Notes: a model not told the origin generated them from the letters alone. 64,000 bases of DNA from Arthrobacter sp. 31Y (GCF_000526335.1 NZ_JAFW01000001.1:3100001-3164000), one strand, 5' to 3'; shown: positions 52,313 through 62,148, counted from the stretch's first letter. Numbers and translations are program-made.

Positions 52313-53965
52313 CTAAGCGGCGACGAGTTCCTCTTCCGTGGCCTCTTCTCGGGCCTCGGTGAGGAAACGTGCGTACGCGGGGATGGTCAGGAAGGTGGGG
52401 AATTCCTCGGCCAACGTGACTTCCTCGAAGATGGCGCGGGCATCAGCGAACCGGTCTCCGTCGAAGCGTTCTAGGCGGGCGAATTCCTCGTCCAACAGGT
52501 CCTCTACCCATTCGCGGGTGATGACGTCACCGTTTTCGATGATGGCGTGGGAGTGGATCCACTGCCACAGCTGGGACCGGGAGATCTCCGCGGTGGCGGC
52601 GTCTTCCATGAGGTTGTGGATGGCCACAGCCCCGTTGCCCCGCAGCCAGGACTCGATGTAGCGGATGCCCACCTCGATGTTCAGACGGACCCCGCCCTCG
52701 GTGATGGTTCCCTCGGTGCTGGCGATGTCGATCAGCGCCCGGTCATCGGGGGTGACATCCTCGCGGGAGCGGTCCAGCTGGTTGGGGCGGTTTCCGATAG
52801 CTGAGTCGAACACTTCCCGGCATACCGGCACCAGATCCGGGTGGGCCACCCACGAACCGTCGAAGCCGTCGTTGGCCTCGCGGGTCTTGTCAGCACGAAC
52901 CTTCTCGAACGAGGCAGTGTTGGCTGCCTCATCTTTGCGGTTGGGAACAGCTGCTGCCATGCCACCGATCGCCATGGCCCCGCGACGGTGGCAGGCCCTG
53001 ACCAGTTGCTCGGTGTAAGCGCGCATGAACGGCTGGGTCATGGTCACCTGGCCGCGGTCCGGGAGAACGAAACGCGGTCCGCGGGTACGGAAGTTCTTGA
53101 TCAGGGAGAAAATGTAGTCCCACCGGCCGGCGTTCAAACCGCTCGCATGGTCCCGGAGTTCGTACAGGATCTCCTCCATCTCGAAAGCGGCAGTGATGGT
53201 CTCGATCAAAACCGTGGCGCGGATAGTGCCCTGCGGGATGCCCAACAGGTCCTGTGCCAAGACGAAGATGTCGTTCCACAACCGGGCTTCCAGGTGGTTC
53301 TCGATCTTGGGAAGGTAGAAGTACGGGCCCTTACCCTGGGCCAGCAGACGGCGGGCGTTGTGGAAGAAGAACAGCCCAAAGTCCACAATGCCGCCGGCGA
53401 TCGGCTTCCCGTCAATGAGCATGTGCTTCTCCGGCAGGTGCCAACCACGGGGACGAACCACAATAGTGGGCAGGTCCTCGGCCGACTTGAGCTTGTACTC
53501 CTTGCCCTCCGGAGAGGTGAAATCAATCCGACGCTCCAAAGCATCCGTCAGGTTCAGCTGGCCCTGGATCACGTTCCGCCACGTCGGCGTGGACGAGTCC
53601 TCCATGTCAGCCAGCCACACCTTGGCACCCGAGTTCAGGGCGTTGATGGTCATCTTCTTATCCACCGGGCCCGTGATCTCAACACGACGATCCTCCAAAC
53701 CCGGAGCCGGGGGAGCAACCCGCCAGGAAGGATCGTTCCGGATGCCCTCAGTTTCCGGGCGGAACCGCGGATCCTGACCAGCGGCGATCTGCCCACGGCG
53801 GGCGTGCCGTGCCTGCATCAGCTCCTGACGACGATCCGCCGTAGCCCTGTGCAACTTGCCAATGAACTCAAGGGCGTCCGGCGTGAGGACCTCGTTCTGC
53901 CGGCAAATGGGCTGCGCGGTGATAGTGATGCCATTGATAGTGAAGTTGTCAGTGAAGCTGTTCAT
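52313..53965 (-). CDS. aceB: Malate synthase A
   Basis: The 550-residue enzyme has the malate synthase A signatures: [13 protein letters not shown] near residue 120, [12 protein letters not shown] at 170-181 with the catalytic Arg, the [17 protein letters not shown] segment with the Mg2+-binding Glu, and [10 protein letters not shown]. It condenses glyoxylate with acetyl-CoA to malate in the glyoxylate shunt. ATG 53965 has AGGAGA seven bases upstream. It is co-directional with aceA, 245 bases downstream of it, and both are probably controlled by RamB. Confidence 0.96.
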   Translation of the reverse strand: MNSFTDNFTINGITITAQPICRQNEVLTPDALEFIGKLHRATADRRQELMQARHARRGQIAAGQDPRFRPETEGIRNDPSWRVAPPAPGLEDRRVEITGPVDKKMTINALNSGAKVWLADMEDSSTPTWRNVIQGQLNLTDALERRIDFTSPEGKEYKLKSAEDLPTIVVRPRGWHLPEKHMLIDGKPIAGGIVDFGLFFFHNARRLLAQGKGPYFYLPKIENHLEARLWNDIFVLAQDLLGIPQGTIRATVLIETITAAFEMEEILYELRDHASGLNAGRWDYIFSLIKNFRTRGPRFVLPDRGQVTMTQPFMRAYTEQLVRACHRRGAMAIGGMAAAVPNRKDEAANTASFEKVRADKTREANDGFDGSWVAHPDLVPVCREVFDSAIGNRPNQLDRSREDVTPDDRALIDIASTEGTITEGGVRLNIEVGIRYIESWLRGNGAVAIHNLMEDAATAEISRSQLWQWIHSHAIIENGDVITREWVEDLLDEEFARLERFDGDRFADARAIFEEVTLAEEFPTFLTIPAYARFLTEAREEATEEELVAA

Positions 53966-54210
53966 TTCAATCTCTCCTATGAGAAGCAAATGTTCGACGG
54001 CGGCACTCGCCTGGTTGGGTGGGTCGGAAAGAGAAATCCTCCGCGTGCTATTCCCCGTCCCGACCGCATGACCTCGCAGAGCTCGGCCGGCGTTCGGGAC
54101 AGGGCCCCTTTTACGCACGCTTCCGGATTCCCCTTCCCGACCGATGGCGGTGAGTGCCGCCGTCGTGCCCTGTGGTGAGCGAAGCGAACAGCTCACCGTG
54201 GGCGTGTTGG
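53966..54210 (-). other. aceA-aceB intergenic region
   Basis: GGTGAGC (54174-54180) and GCTCACC (54191-54197) form a hairpin just beyond the aceA stop, a terminator candidate. The rest is the aceB leader with no clear promoter match. The size suggests that aceB has its own promoter. Confidence 0.45.
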
Positions 54211-55527
54211 TTAGTGGAACTGGCCCTCTTCGGTCGATCCGACCAGTGCGAGGGTGGATGCGTTCGGGTTGAGCGTGGTTGCGATGTCGTCGAAGTAGCC
54301 GGTGCCGACTTCGCGCTGGTGCTTGGTGGCGGTGTAGCCGCGGGACTCGGAGGCGAATTCCTTTTCCTGGAGTTCGACGTACGCGCTCATGCCTTCACGG
54401 GCGTAGCCGTGGGCGAGATCGAACATCGAGTAGTTCAGGGCGTGGAAGCCGGCCAGGGTGATGAACTGGAACGTGAAGCCCATGGCGCCGAGTTCGCGCT
54501 GGAACTTGGCGATGGTGGTGTCGTCCAGGTGCTTGCGCCAGTTGAAGGACGGGGAGCAGTTGTAGGAGAGCATCTGGTCCGGGAAGTCAGCCTTGACCGA
54601 TTCGGCGAACTTGCGGGCCAGTTCCAGGTCCGGGGTGCCGGTCTCCATCCAGATGAGGTCGGAGTACGGTGCGTAGGCCTTGGCCCGGGCGATGCAGGGT
54701 TCGATTCCGTTGCGGACCTTGTAGAAGCCCTCGGCGGTGCGCTCACCGGTGGTGAATTCCTGGTCGCGCTCGTCAACGTCGGACGTGATCAGGGTTGCTG
54801 CTTCGGCGTCGGTGCGGGCGATGACCACCGTGGGGGTGTCGGCGACGTCGGCTGCCAAGCGGGCTGCGTTCAGGGTCCGGATGTGCTGCTGGGTGGGGAT
54901 GAGGACCTTGCCGCCCAGGTGGCCACACTTCTTCTCCGATGCGAGCTGGTCTTCCCAGTGAACGCCCGAGGCGCCGGCGGTGATCATGGATTTCATGAGC
55001 TCGTAGGCGTTGAGCGGGCCACCGAAACCGGCTTCGGCGTCGGCGACGATTGGGACCAGCCAGTCTTCAACGGTTTTGACGCCCTCGGCATACTCGATCT
55101 GGTCTGCACGGAGCAGGGCGTTGTTGATGCGGCGGACAACCTGGGGTACCGAGTTGGCCGGGTACAGGGACTGGTCCGGGTAAGTCTGGCCCGAGAGGTT
55201 GGCGTCTGCCGCTACCTGCCAGCCGGAAAGATAGATGGCGCGGAGGCCGGCCTTGACCTGCTGCACGGCCTGGTTACCGGTCAGGGCTCCGAGGGCGTTG
55301 GTGTAACCGCCGGTGGGAGCTTCCTCAGTGAGCTGCTTCCAGAGCTTCTCCGACCCGCGGCGGGCCAGGGTGTGCTCTTCGGAGACGCGACCGCGGAGGC
55401 GGACGACGTCGGTGGCCGAGTAATCACGGGTGACGCCTTCCCACCGCGGGTTGGCGGACCATTCAAGTTCCAGCGCTGCGGCCTGCTGCTCTGCGGACTG
55501 CTCTGCGGGTTCAAATGAAGCGGTCAT
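54211..55527 (-). CDS. aceA: Isocitrate lyase
   Basis: The 438-residue enzyme has the catalytic KKCGH motif with Cys201, the metal-binding [15 protein letters not shown] segment and [12 protein letters not shown]. It splits isocitrate into succinate and glyoxylate, supplying malate synthase. The length matches the bacterial type. Start ATG 55527 has AGGAG eight bases upstream. It is divergent from ramB and has a hairpin-rich leader. Confidence 0.97.
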   Translation of the reverse strand: MTASFEPAEQSAEQQAAALELEWSANPRWEGVTRDYSATDVVRLRGRVSEEHTLARRGSEKLWKQLTEEAPTGGYTNALGALTGNQAVQQVKAGLRAIYLSGWQVAADANLSGQTYPDQSLYPANSVPQVVRRINNALLRADQIEYAEGVKTVEDWLVPIVADAEAGFGGPLNAYELMKSMITAGASGVHWEDQLASEKKCGHLGGKVLIPTQQHIRTLNAARLAADVADTPTVVIARTDAEAATLITSDVDERDQEFTTGERTAEGFYKVRNGIEPCIARAKAYAPYSDLIWMETGTPDLELARKFAESVKADFPDQMLSYNCSPSFNWRKHLDDTTIAKFQRELGAMGFTFQFITLAGFHALNYSMFDLAHGYAREGMSAYVELQEKEFASESRGYTATKHQREVGTGYFDDIATTLNPNASTLALVGSTEEGQFH

Positions 55528-55698
55528 CTTGATCTCCTATGTGGTGCCCGGGCCGGCCTCCGCTGCGCCTTTGCTGCATCGGCCGGCTTACCCGGGGTCT
55601 GTATTTCTTTTTCGTAAGTCCTACTTTTCTGCACTTCCAAGAGGGTTACTAGAGGAAAACTATGGAAAGAAATGCACTTCTTCGCGTATTCTCAAGAA
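55528..55698. promoter_or_regulatory. aceA/ramB divergent control region
   Basis: TGCACTTC occurs as a direct repeat at 55630-55637 and 55673-55680, a candidate RamB site. The aceA leader contains a long G/C hairpin (arms around 55550-55561 and 55583-55600, cores GCCGGCC and GGCCGGC). TATTCT at 55687-55692 is positioned for a leaderless ramB transcript. Confidence 0.45.
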
Positions 55699-57186
55699 AT
55701 GTCACCTGTGAGCTGGAATCGCGAAGTCGCGTCGCCGTCGTTGTCCCCTGCGTCCCCTGAACTGGACGTCATCAGCCTTGGCCGCCGTGTGCGGCACCTG
55801 CGCAAGCAGGCGGGACTGACGCTGGACGACTTGAGTGCCGCCGTCGGGACCGCTCCGAGCCAGCTGAGCCTGATCGAAAACGGCAAGCGCGAACCCAAAC
55901 TGGGGCTGTTGCAGCAGCTCGCCGCGTCCCTCAACGTGAGCATCGATCAACTGCTGGGGGCGGAGCCGCCGAGCCGTCGCGCCGCTCTGGAAATCGAGCT
56001 CGAACGCTACCAGCGCGGTCCGCTGTATGAGTCGTTGAACCTGCCCAAAATCCGCATCAGTTCGCGGCTACCGCTGGATGTGCTGGAGTCGCAAGTGGGG
56101 CTGCTTCAGGAGCTCGAACGCAAGCTCAACGAGCAGGTCGCGACGCCGGAAGAAGCCCGCCGCGCGAACGGCGAGTTGCGTGCCATGATGCGCGAGCGCG
56201 GTAACTATTTCCCGGAGTATGAGGCCGAGGCGCAGAAGGTCCTCAAAGGGGTCGGCTACACCGCCGGTCCGTTGAGTCAGCATGTCATTGCGGACATCGC
56301 CGAGAACCTCGGTTTCTCGTTGCATCATGTGGGCGATCTGCCGCACTCGACGCGGTCCGTGACCGATTTGAAGAACCGCAGAATTTATCTGACGCAGAAC
56401 CAGCGCCAGGATCACGATCCCCGCTCGGTGCTCCTGCAAGCTTTGGGCCACTACGTTCTGGGGCATGAAACTCCGCGGAACTACGGGGATTTCCTGGCGC
56501 AGCGGGTGGCCACCAACTACTTTGCCGCGGCGTTGTTGCTGCCGGAGCAGGCCACAGTGGAATTCCTGCAGAAGGCCAAGGCGGCAAAGGAAATCGCGGT
56601 GGAGGACATCCGTGATGCCTTTGCCGTGTCCTACGAAACGGCTGCGCACCGCTTCACCAACCTCGCCACCAAGCATCTGGGCATCACCACGCACTTCCAG
56701 AAGACCCACCAGTCCGGCATCATCTACAAGGCGTACGAGAACGACGGCGTGGCCTTCCCGCAGGACCACACAGGGGCCATTGAAGGGCAGCCGTCGTGCA
56801 AGGCATGGACCTCGCGCGCGGTGTTTGATGTGCCCGATAAATTCAGCGCGTACAGCCAGTACACGGATACACCCTCAGGCACGTACTGGTGCACGGCTCG
56901 GACGGAACGCTCGGCGGCTGGTGAATTTTCGCTGAGTATTGGTGTGCCGTACCAGCACGTGAAGTGGTTCCGGGGCCGGGAGACGACGGCGCGTGCCACG
57001 TCCAACTGCCCTGATCCCACCTGCTGCAAGCGGCCGCCGGCATCTTTGGCGAACGAGTGGGCCGGCAACGCATGGCCCTCAGCCCGCGCGCACTCGCACC
57101 TGCTCGCCGCCATGCCTCCCGGGGCGTTCCCCGGCGTCGATGAGACCGAGGTGTACAGCTTCCTGGCGGCCCACTCCGAGCGCTGA
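55699..57186 (+). CDS. ramB: RamB-like regulator of acetate metabolism (ScfR/XRE family)
   Basis: The 495-residue protein has an XRE helix-turn-helix (LRKQAGLTLDDLSAAVGTAPSQLSLIENGKREPKL), a central IrrE/M78-like segment (residues about 160-330) and a DUF2083 C-terminal domain ending in the Cys cluster CPDPTCCKRPP. In Corynebacterium RamB represses aceA, aceB and acetate activation genes. Divergence from aceA supports the same role. ATG 55699 lacks a Shine-Dalgarno sequence but has TATTCT exactly at -12 to -7; ATG 55672 is the alternative. Confidence 0.9.
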   Translation: MSPVSWNREVASPSLSPASPELDVISLGRRVRHLRKQAGLTLDDLSAAVGTAPSQLSLIENGKREPKLGLLQQLAASLNVSIDQLLGAEPPSRRAALEIELERYQRGPLYESLNLPKIRISSRLPLDVLESQVGLLQELERKLNEQVATPEEARRANGELRAMMRERGNYFPEYEAEAQKVLKGVGYTAGPLSQHVIADIAENLGFSLHHVGDLPHSTRSVTDLKNRRIYLTQNQRQDHDPRSVLLQALGHYVLGHETPRNYGDFLAQRVATNYFAAALLLPEQATVEFLQKAKAAKEIAVEDIRDAFAVSYETAAHRFTNLATKHLGITTHFQKTHQSGIIYKAYENDGVAFPQDHTGAIEGQPSCKAWTSRAVFDVPDKFSAYSQYTDTPSGTYWCTARTERSAAGEFSLSIGVPYQHVKWFRGRETTARATSNCPDPTCCKRPPASLANEWAGNAWPSARAHSHLLAAMPPGAFPGVDETEVYSFLAAHSER

Positions 57187-57200
57187 CGCCCTGGATTGGA

Positions 57201-57276
57201 CGCTCTCTCACGTCCCGCGTGCTTGGGCTGGTCGCTCTCTCACGTCCCGCGTGTTTGATCGCAACGCTCTCTCACG
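57201..57276. repeat. Three repeats with a 32-base period after ramB
   Basis: CGCTCTCTCACGTCCCGCGT plus G occurs at 57201 and 57233, and its first 12 bases again at 57265. The period is exactly 32 bases with unrelated 11-base spacers. CACG and CGTG inside each unit can pair. The array lies between convergent genes. Confidence 0.8.
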
Positions 57277-57315
57277 GGGCTCTAAGCGACGACTTGATTT
57301 CGCAAACTGTCACCC

Positions 57316-59013
57316 TTAGGGAAGGGAACTCATTATGTTCCATCCCGAACCAATCTTCAGAGGTGGTAACCATGAACCAACACCATTCCCCGGGTACATC
57401 CATAAGGCTCCTCCACCGTCGCGGGCCAAAACGTCCGGATGCCCGTCACCGCTGAAATCACCCGGGCCAGTCAGTTCGGACATCACATTCCAGCCCTGAC
57501 CCACGAGGACCCTCGGCAGCCACCCTCCAGAACCGTTCCCCGGGTACATCCATAAGGCTCCTCCACCGTCGCGGGCCAAAACGTCCGGATGCCCGTCACC
57601 GCTGAAATCACCCGGGCCAGTCAGTTCGGACATCACATTCCAGCCCTGACCCACGAGGACCCTCGGCAGCCACCCTCCAGAACCGTTCCCCGGGTACATC
57701 CATAAGGCTCCTCCACCGTCGCGGGCCAAAACGTCCGGATGCCCGTCACCGCTGAAATCACCCGGGCCAGTCAGTTCGGACATCACATTCCAGCCCTGAC
57801 CCACGAGGACCCTCGGCAGCCACCCTCCAGAACCGTTCCCCGGGTACATCCATAAGGCTCCTCCACCGTCGCGGGCCAAAACGTCCGGATGCCCGTCACC
57901 GCTGAAATCACCCGCGCTGACCGCAGCGCTGATGCCATTCCAGCCCTGCCCGACCTGCGATCTCTGGAGCCATCCCCCGCCTCCATTTCCGGGATACAGC
58001 CACAAAGCTCCGTTGCCGTCTTTGGCCAAGACATCGGAGTGGGCGTCGCTGTTGAAGTCCTTATTTGCATGATCCCGCACGACTGAAACTGTGCCATCAC
58101 TGCCGTTCGCTACGTAGGCAATATGTCTTACAGGGTCTATGCCAACGCCGACCGGCGCCTCTCCCACGCGGATGGCCGACTTCACTCCCAGTCCGCTGAT
58201 CATCGATAAGTTGTTGGCATATAGCGTTGTCATGTAAACCGAGTGCGTCATGGGGTCAACGGCTATCCACTCCGGCGCCCCGCCAGCTATTTGCATCGAA
58301 GCTACGACGCTGGTTCCCTCCACGACGTACAAGCGTCCGCCCGCGGAGGGGGAGGTGACGTAGATCTTGTGGGTGGATTGGTCCACCGCGACACCTTCAA
58401 GCCCGTAGCCATTGACATCGACAGTACCTGTTACGGCGTTGTCTTTAATGACATACAACTTCCCGTCCCCGCTCGGCGCATAGACCGTGTGGGTGGTGGG
58501 GTCCAGAGCGACATCCCAGGAATCATGGCCGACGGCGATGGTTGCGGTAACTGCGCTTCCGTTGATGACTGAAATCGTGCCGGACTGGGAGTTAGCAACG
58601 TAGACGGTGTGGGTAGAGGGATCCACGGCCAGGCCATGTGGATGGCCGCCCACGGGAATGGTGGCAGTGACCGTTGTCCCCTTGATGACCGAGACAGTGT
58701 TTTCACCCCAGTTGGCCACGTAGACGGTGTGAGTCACCGGATCTACGGTCACACCTTGAGGGTCCCGCCCCACGGCAATCCTGGCGGAAACGGTGCTGCC
58801 GTTTATCACAGCCACCGTTCCGGAACTGTAATCGGTGACATATACCGTTCCTGTAGCCGGGTCAACCGCGGCTCCCGCAGGAATACCACCAACACGAATT
58901 GTGTCCGTGACGTCCGGTGCGGCCATTGCGGAGCTAGTGACCAGAGGGCAAACGGTCATCGCAGCAGCGATTGCCGCGGTTGCCCAAACACGGCCGAAGG
59001 AAGGGATTCGCAT
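57316..59013 (-). CDS. Secreted YVTN beta-propeller and FG-GAP/VCBS repeat protein
   Basis: The protein (565 aa from ATG 59013) has a signal peptide (residues 1-32, ending SSAMAA). Seven YVTN-type blades follow (repeated AVDPxTHTVYVAN). The C-terminal part (from about residue 325) consists of FG-GAP/VCBS-like 50-residue units with the pattern GDFSGDGHPDVLARDGGGALWMYPGN. No sortase motif or enzyme site is seen, so an extracellular binding or adhesion role is likely. The last three units are identical at DNA level. An ATG at 59073 is an alternative start that would spoil the signal peptide. Confidence 0.87.
   Translation of the reverse strand: MRIPSFGRVWATAAIAAAMTVCPLVTSSAMAAPDVTDTIRVGGIPAGAAVDPATGTVYVTDYSSGTVAVINGSTVSARIAVGRDPQGVTVDPVTHTVYVANWGENTVSVIKGTTVTATIPVGGHPHGLAVDPSTHTVYVANSQSGTISVINGSAVTATIAVGHDSWDVALDPTTHTVYAPSGDGKLYVIKDNAVTGTVDVNGYGLEGVAVDQSTHKIYVTSPSAGGRLYVVEGTSVVASMQIAGGAPEWIAVDPMTHSVYMTTLYANNLSMISGLGVKSAIRVGEAPVGVGIDPVRHIAYVANGSDGTVSVVRDHANKDFNSDAHSDVLAKDGNGALWLYPGNGGGGWLQRSQVGQGWNGISAAVSAGDFSGDGHPDVLARDGGGALWMYPGNGSGGWLPRVLVGQGWNVMSELTGPGDFSGDGHPDVLARDGGGALWMYPGNGSGGWLPRVLVGQGWNVMSELTGPGDFSGDGHPDVLARDGGGALWMYPGNGSGGWLPRVLVGQGWNVMSELTGPGDFSGDGHPDVLARDGGGALWMYPGNGVGSWLPPLKIGSGWNIMSSLP
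57391..57914. repeat. Identical 150-bp tandem repeats inside the FG-GAP gene
   Basis: Units 57391-57540, 57541-57690 and 57691-57840 look base-for-base identical. A fourth (57841 onward) is identical for 74 bases and then diverges. Each encodes one 50-residue FG-GAP unit. The lack of synonymous change points to recent expansion or gene conversion. Confidence 0.9.
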
Positions 59014-59390
59014 AACTGCAAATCCTACAGTTGCTGTGGGCCCGCTAGACCCCATAGGCGAAGCGAAAGCCACTGCCGCATAAGTAGGCGAACACGACCT
59101 CAGGTCGCCCCGGGGCCGGCAATAGGGCCCGACGAGTAGCGTCCGGTGCGGGATCCCCTAACGGGACGCTCACTCCCGGTTCCGATCCGATCATCCCAGT
59201 CTCATGATTCGGGTGTTTCGTCGCGTATATGACTGCAGCCGCCGAGCGGGGGACTGCCTTGTGCTCATTGGGGAGACCCAACCCGGCTGCGGCCGATGAT
59301 AGGCCGCGCGCCTGGTGGCAGCTGCGCTCGACCAACCTAGGACAGCAAGTGGCTAGCTTAGAAGTGGGTTGAAGGGCGTTGAAGTGAGCT
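59014..59390. other. 377-base intergenic region with no clear gene
   Basis: This holds the upstream region of the FG-GAP gene (a TAGGAT box lies close before its start on the minus strand) and the region beyond the convergent-side tetR stop. No terminator, RNA gene or credible coding frame was seen. Confidence 0.5.
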
Positions 59391-60005
59391 TCAGCGGACC
59401 AGGCGGGCCACCAGCACCGCGGCGGCTTCAACAACCTCGTCAGCCTCGCGCTTGGAAGCGCTCAGTGCCACTTCCTGCCCGGACACCGTTACGATGTCCG
59501 TGATCACGGCAACGGTGAGCCTGCCCAGGGTGTCGTCGCTGGCGCCCAGGAGCACGGAGTTCTGCCGGACCCACTCGCGTCCGCGCTCCCGCCGCAGGAC
59601 TTCGAAACCCGGGGGAGTGTCCCCTTCAATGAACACGCGTTCCAGGTCCCGGTGTTTCCACGTGTAGTCGAAGTAACTCCGGCTGCCCACGTTGAACAGT
59701 GCAAGGGGATCCTCTTCTCCGGCTTTCCGGGCTTTGGCCACGGCGGATGCCACGAGCCGTTCGTGTTCATTCTGGTAGTCGTCCCACAGTGCAAGGAAGA
59801 GCTCGGTTTTCCCGCCGAAGTGGTGGTAGAGGCTGCCGACGCTGGATCCGGCGCGGGCCACGATGTCGGAGATGCTCGCGTCGGTGAAGCCATGTTCCAC
59901 GAACACTCTGGTGGCCGCATCCAGGAGATTGCGTTGGGTTGCCGCGGTGCGGGTCCATTGCCAGGAGCCTGCGGTGCTGGCGACTTCGGAAGTCTTGCGG
60001 ACCAC
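59391..60005 (-). CDS. TetR/AcrR family transcriptional regulator
   Basis: The 204-residue protein has the TetR helix-turn-helix (FVEHGFTDASISDIVARAGSSVGSLYHHFGGKTELF). GTG 60005 has GGAGGAG seven bases upstream, which decides the start; a longer open frame reaches 60242 without family features. It is divergent from the cytochrome b gene and may control it. Confidence 0.9.
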   Translation of the reverse strand: MVRKTSEVASTAGSWQWTRTAATQRNLLDAATRVFVEHGFTDASISDIVARAGSSVGSLYHHFGGKTELFLALWDDYQNEHERLVASAVAKARKAGEEDPLALFNVGSRSYFDYTWKHRDLERVFIEGDTPPGFEVLRRERGREWVRQNSVLLGASDDTLGRLTVAVITDIVTVSGQEVALSASKREADEVVEAAAVLVARLVR

Positions 60006-60307
60006 GCGTGGGCTCCTCCCGCAGGCAGGACGTAGATCGGAGTGTCGGACGGCTATTTTTTGGAATCCTACCCTCCAAAGAATCCACATAGCCAGCAGTA
60101 AGCCTTGACTGCTCCTTATGGGACAGGAAATAATTCTGGAAGTCTGTTCTAGAAATGCATGTTGCGGCGTGTATCCGAATGCTGCGATTTTTGACGCTAG
60201 ACGCCCCGAAACCCGGGTGCCGTTTTCACCGTCGGGCTGCAACTGGTTGAATCGCTATATAGCGCCAACTGGTCGCAGCCAAACAAGCCAGAGAGGAACG
60301 CGGCCTG
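60006..60307. promoter_or_regulatory. tetR/cytochrome b divergent region
   Basis: Candidate operators are TTTGGA (60059-60064) with TCCAAA (60074-60079), TTCTGGAA (60134-60141) with TTCTAGAA (60147-60154), and the perfect palindrome CGCTATATAGCG (60253-60264) that may overlap a -10 box of the cytochrome gene. Confidence 0.4.
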
Positions 60308-61240
60308 ATGTCCGTTTCAAGCAAGTCGTCCGGGATCACGTCGAACAGGTGGTTCAAACCCGTCGTCGTCACCGCAGGAGCTTTGGTGGTGGCACTGATC
60401 CTGGTGCTCGTTGCGCAATGGCTCCGGACCCTTCAGCCGGTGCAGCAGTTCCTCACCGACTACCCCGGGCACTCGGCAATTCCTGAAGGCACTCCCACCG
60501 GCTTCCCGGCGTGGCTAGGCTGGCAGCACTTCCTCAACATGTTCTTCATCGTCCTGATCATCCGTTCGGGCTGGCAGGTGCGCACCACCACCCGCCCGGC
60601 GGCCAACTGGACCCGGAACAACAAGGGCTTCATCAAGACCAAGAACCCGCCCACCAAGATCAGCCTGGACCTCTGGTTCCACCTGACGCTGGACGCGCTC
60701 TGGGTCCTCAACGGCATCATCTTCATTGTGCTGCTGTTCGCCACCGGCCAATGGTTGCGGATCGTCCCCACCAACTGGGACGCTTTCCCCAACGCCGTCT
60801 CGGCAGGACTGCAATACGCCTCGCTGAACTGGCCCGTTGAAAACGGCTGGAACAACTACAACAGCCTCCAGCTCCTGACCTACTTCATCACGGTGTTCAT
60901 CGCGGCCCCGCTGGCCATCATCACCGGCATCCGGATGTCCGGGGCATGGCCCAAGAAGGCTGCGATCAACAAGTTCTACCCGATCGAGTTGGCCCGCAAG
61001 ATCCACTTCCCGGTGATGATCTACTTCGTGGCCTTCGTGATTGTTCACGTCACCCTGGTGCTGGCTACGGGCGCCCTGAGGAACCTCAACCACATGTACG
61101 CGGCCAATGACGACAACAACAGCTGGTGGGGCTTCGGCATCTTCGCAGCCTCCATTGTCTTCACGGCGGCGGCTTGGTTCCTGGCCCGGCCCCTGTTTCT
61201 GCGCCCCATCGCCTCGCTGATGGGCAAGGTCTCGCGCTAA
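60308..61240 (+). CDS. Cytochrome b/b6 domain membrane protein
   Basis: The 310-residue protein has about six spans, and His residues suited to haem binding lie in WQHFLNMFF, DLWFHLTLDALW, RKIHFPVMIYF and VIVHVTLVL. This is the di-haem cytochrome b pattern of formate dehydrogenase or Ni-hydrogenase gamma subunits and related oxidoreductases. No catalytic partner is encoded beside it, so it may serve a molybdoenzyme elsewhere. AGAGGAA lies 9-10 bases upstream of the ATG. Confidence 0.85.
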   Translation: MSVSSKSSGITSNRWFKPVVVTAGALVVALILVLVAQWLRTLQPVQQFLTDYPGHSAIPEGTPTGFPAWLGWQHFLNMFFIVLIIRSGWQVRTTTRPAANWTRNNKGFIKTKNPPTKISLDLWFHLTLDALWVLNGIIFIVLLFATGQWLRIVPTNWDAFPNAVSAGLQYASLNWPVENGWNNYNSLQLLTYFITVFIAAPLAIITGIRMSGAWPKKAAINKFYPIELARKIHFPVMIYFVAFVIVHVTLVLATGALRNLNHMYAANDDNNSWWGFGIFAASIVFTAAAWFLARPLFLRPIASLMGKVSR

Positions 61241-61258
61241 CCCTCACGCAAAGAAAGA

Positions 61259-61290
61259 CAGCCGCCCCGGAAGTGTTTCCGGGGCGGCTG
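61259..61290. terminator. Bidirectional terminator after the cytochrome b gene
   Basis: CAGCCGCCCCGGAA (61259-61272) and TTCCGGGGCGGCTG (61277-61290) are perfect 14-bp arms with a four-base loop, followed by CTTTC. It lies between convergent genes. Confidence 0.85.
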
Positions 61291-61311
61291 CTTTCGCAGG
61301 TGCAGCAGAGG

Positions 61312-62148
61312 CTAGGACAGAGCACCGCCCTGCCACAGGGCATCAAAGGGAGCGCCGGAGGACACCCGGTTCTTGATGCCAGCAGTCACGAAAGCCTTCG
61401 CGGTCCGTGCTGCTTCCAACGGCGTCGCGCCCTTCGCGAGTTCGGCGGTCACAGCTGCAGCAAGGGAGCAACCAGCACCGGACACAGCCACTTCGCCAAC
61501 CTTCGGAGCGCGCAGGACTTCCAGCGTTTCGCCGTCGTAGTAAACGTCGACGGCGTCCGGGCCTTCCAGCCGCACCCCGCCCTTGGCGAGGACTGCTGCT
61601 CCGCTGATCTCGTGGATGCGGATCGCCGCGGCCTTGAGCGACTCTTCGTCGGTGATGGTGAGTCCGGACAGCGACTCGGCTTCGAAGTGGTTCGGCGTGA
61701 CAAACGTTGCCAGCGGCAGGATCTGGGCCTTCAGGGCCTGATCAGTATCCAGGGCGTGTCCCGGTTCCTGGCCCTTGCAGATCAGGACCGGGTCCAGGAC
61801 CACATGCTTGAAGGAGCCATCTGCCAAGGCCTTCTCCACAGTGCTGATGGTTGCCGGGCTACCGAGCATGCCGATCTTCACGGTGTCCAGCACCGAGGGT
61901 GCGCCGGAAGCGGCACCATAGGCCGCCGTCGTGGCTTCCAGTTGGTCTGCAATGACTTGCTGGTCCACCGGCACAAAGCGGTGGTTCCAGTTGTCTTTCG
62001 GGTTGAAGGAGACAATGCAGGTGAGGTTGGCGATGCCGAACACTCCGAGTTCCTGGAAGGTCTTGAGGTCGGCCTGCGCGCCGGCGCCACCGGTCGCTTC
62101 GGAACCGGCGATGGTCAGGGCGATGGCAGGGGCAACAGCTGAAGTCAT
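61312..62148 (-). CDS. Hydroxymethylpyrimidine/pyridoxal kinase (ThiD/PdxK-like)
   Basis: The 278-residue ribokinase-fold enzyme has the N-terminal ThiD motif TIAGSEATGGAGAQADLKTF, the VKIGMLGS segment, DPVLICKG and the catalytic GAGCSLAAAV, where the anion-hole loop carries Cys as in ThiD. It phosphorylates HMP or HMP-P for thiamin synthesis, or pyridoxal for vitamin B6 salvage; the two cannot be told apart here. No other thiamin gene is near. ATG 62148 with GGAAA upstream is preferred over ATG 62157. Confidence 0.85.
   Translation of the reverse strand: MTSAVAPAIALTIAGSEATGGAGAQADLKTFQELGVFGIANLTCIVSFNPKDNWNHRFVPVDQQVIADQLEATTAAYGAASGAPSVLDTVKIGMLGSPATISTVEKALADGSFKHVVLDPVLICKGQEPGHALDTDQALKAQILPLATFVTPNHFEAESLSGLTITDEESLKAAAIRIHEISGAAVLAKGGVRLEGPDAVDVYYDGETLEVLRAPKVGEVAVSGAGCSLAAAVTAELAKGATPLEAARTAKAFVTAGIKNRVSSGAPFDALWQGGALS

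Noticed and set aside
52111..52362. Plus-strand frame in the MFS/aceB gap
   Set aside because: It runs into aceB in antisense, and its low-complexity product reflects G/C-rich palindromes.
57201..57276. Possible CRISPR array
   Set aside because: Spacers are only 11 bases, there are fewer than three full repeats and no cas genes are present.
59045..59434. Minus-strand frame of 129 codons in the 59.0-59.4 kb gap
   Set aside because: It begins inside the tetR gene, has no ribosome-binding site and no family features.
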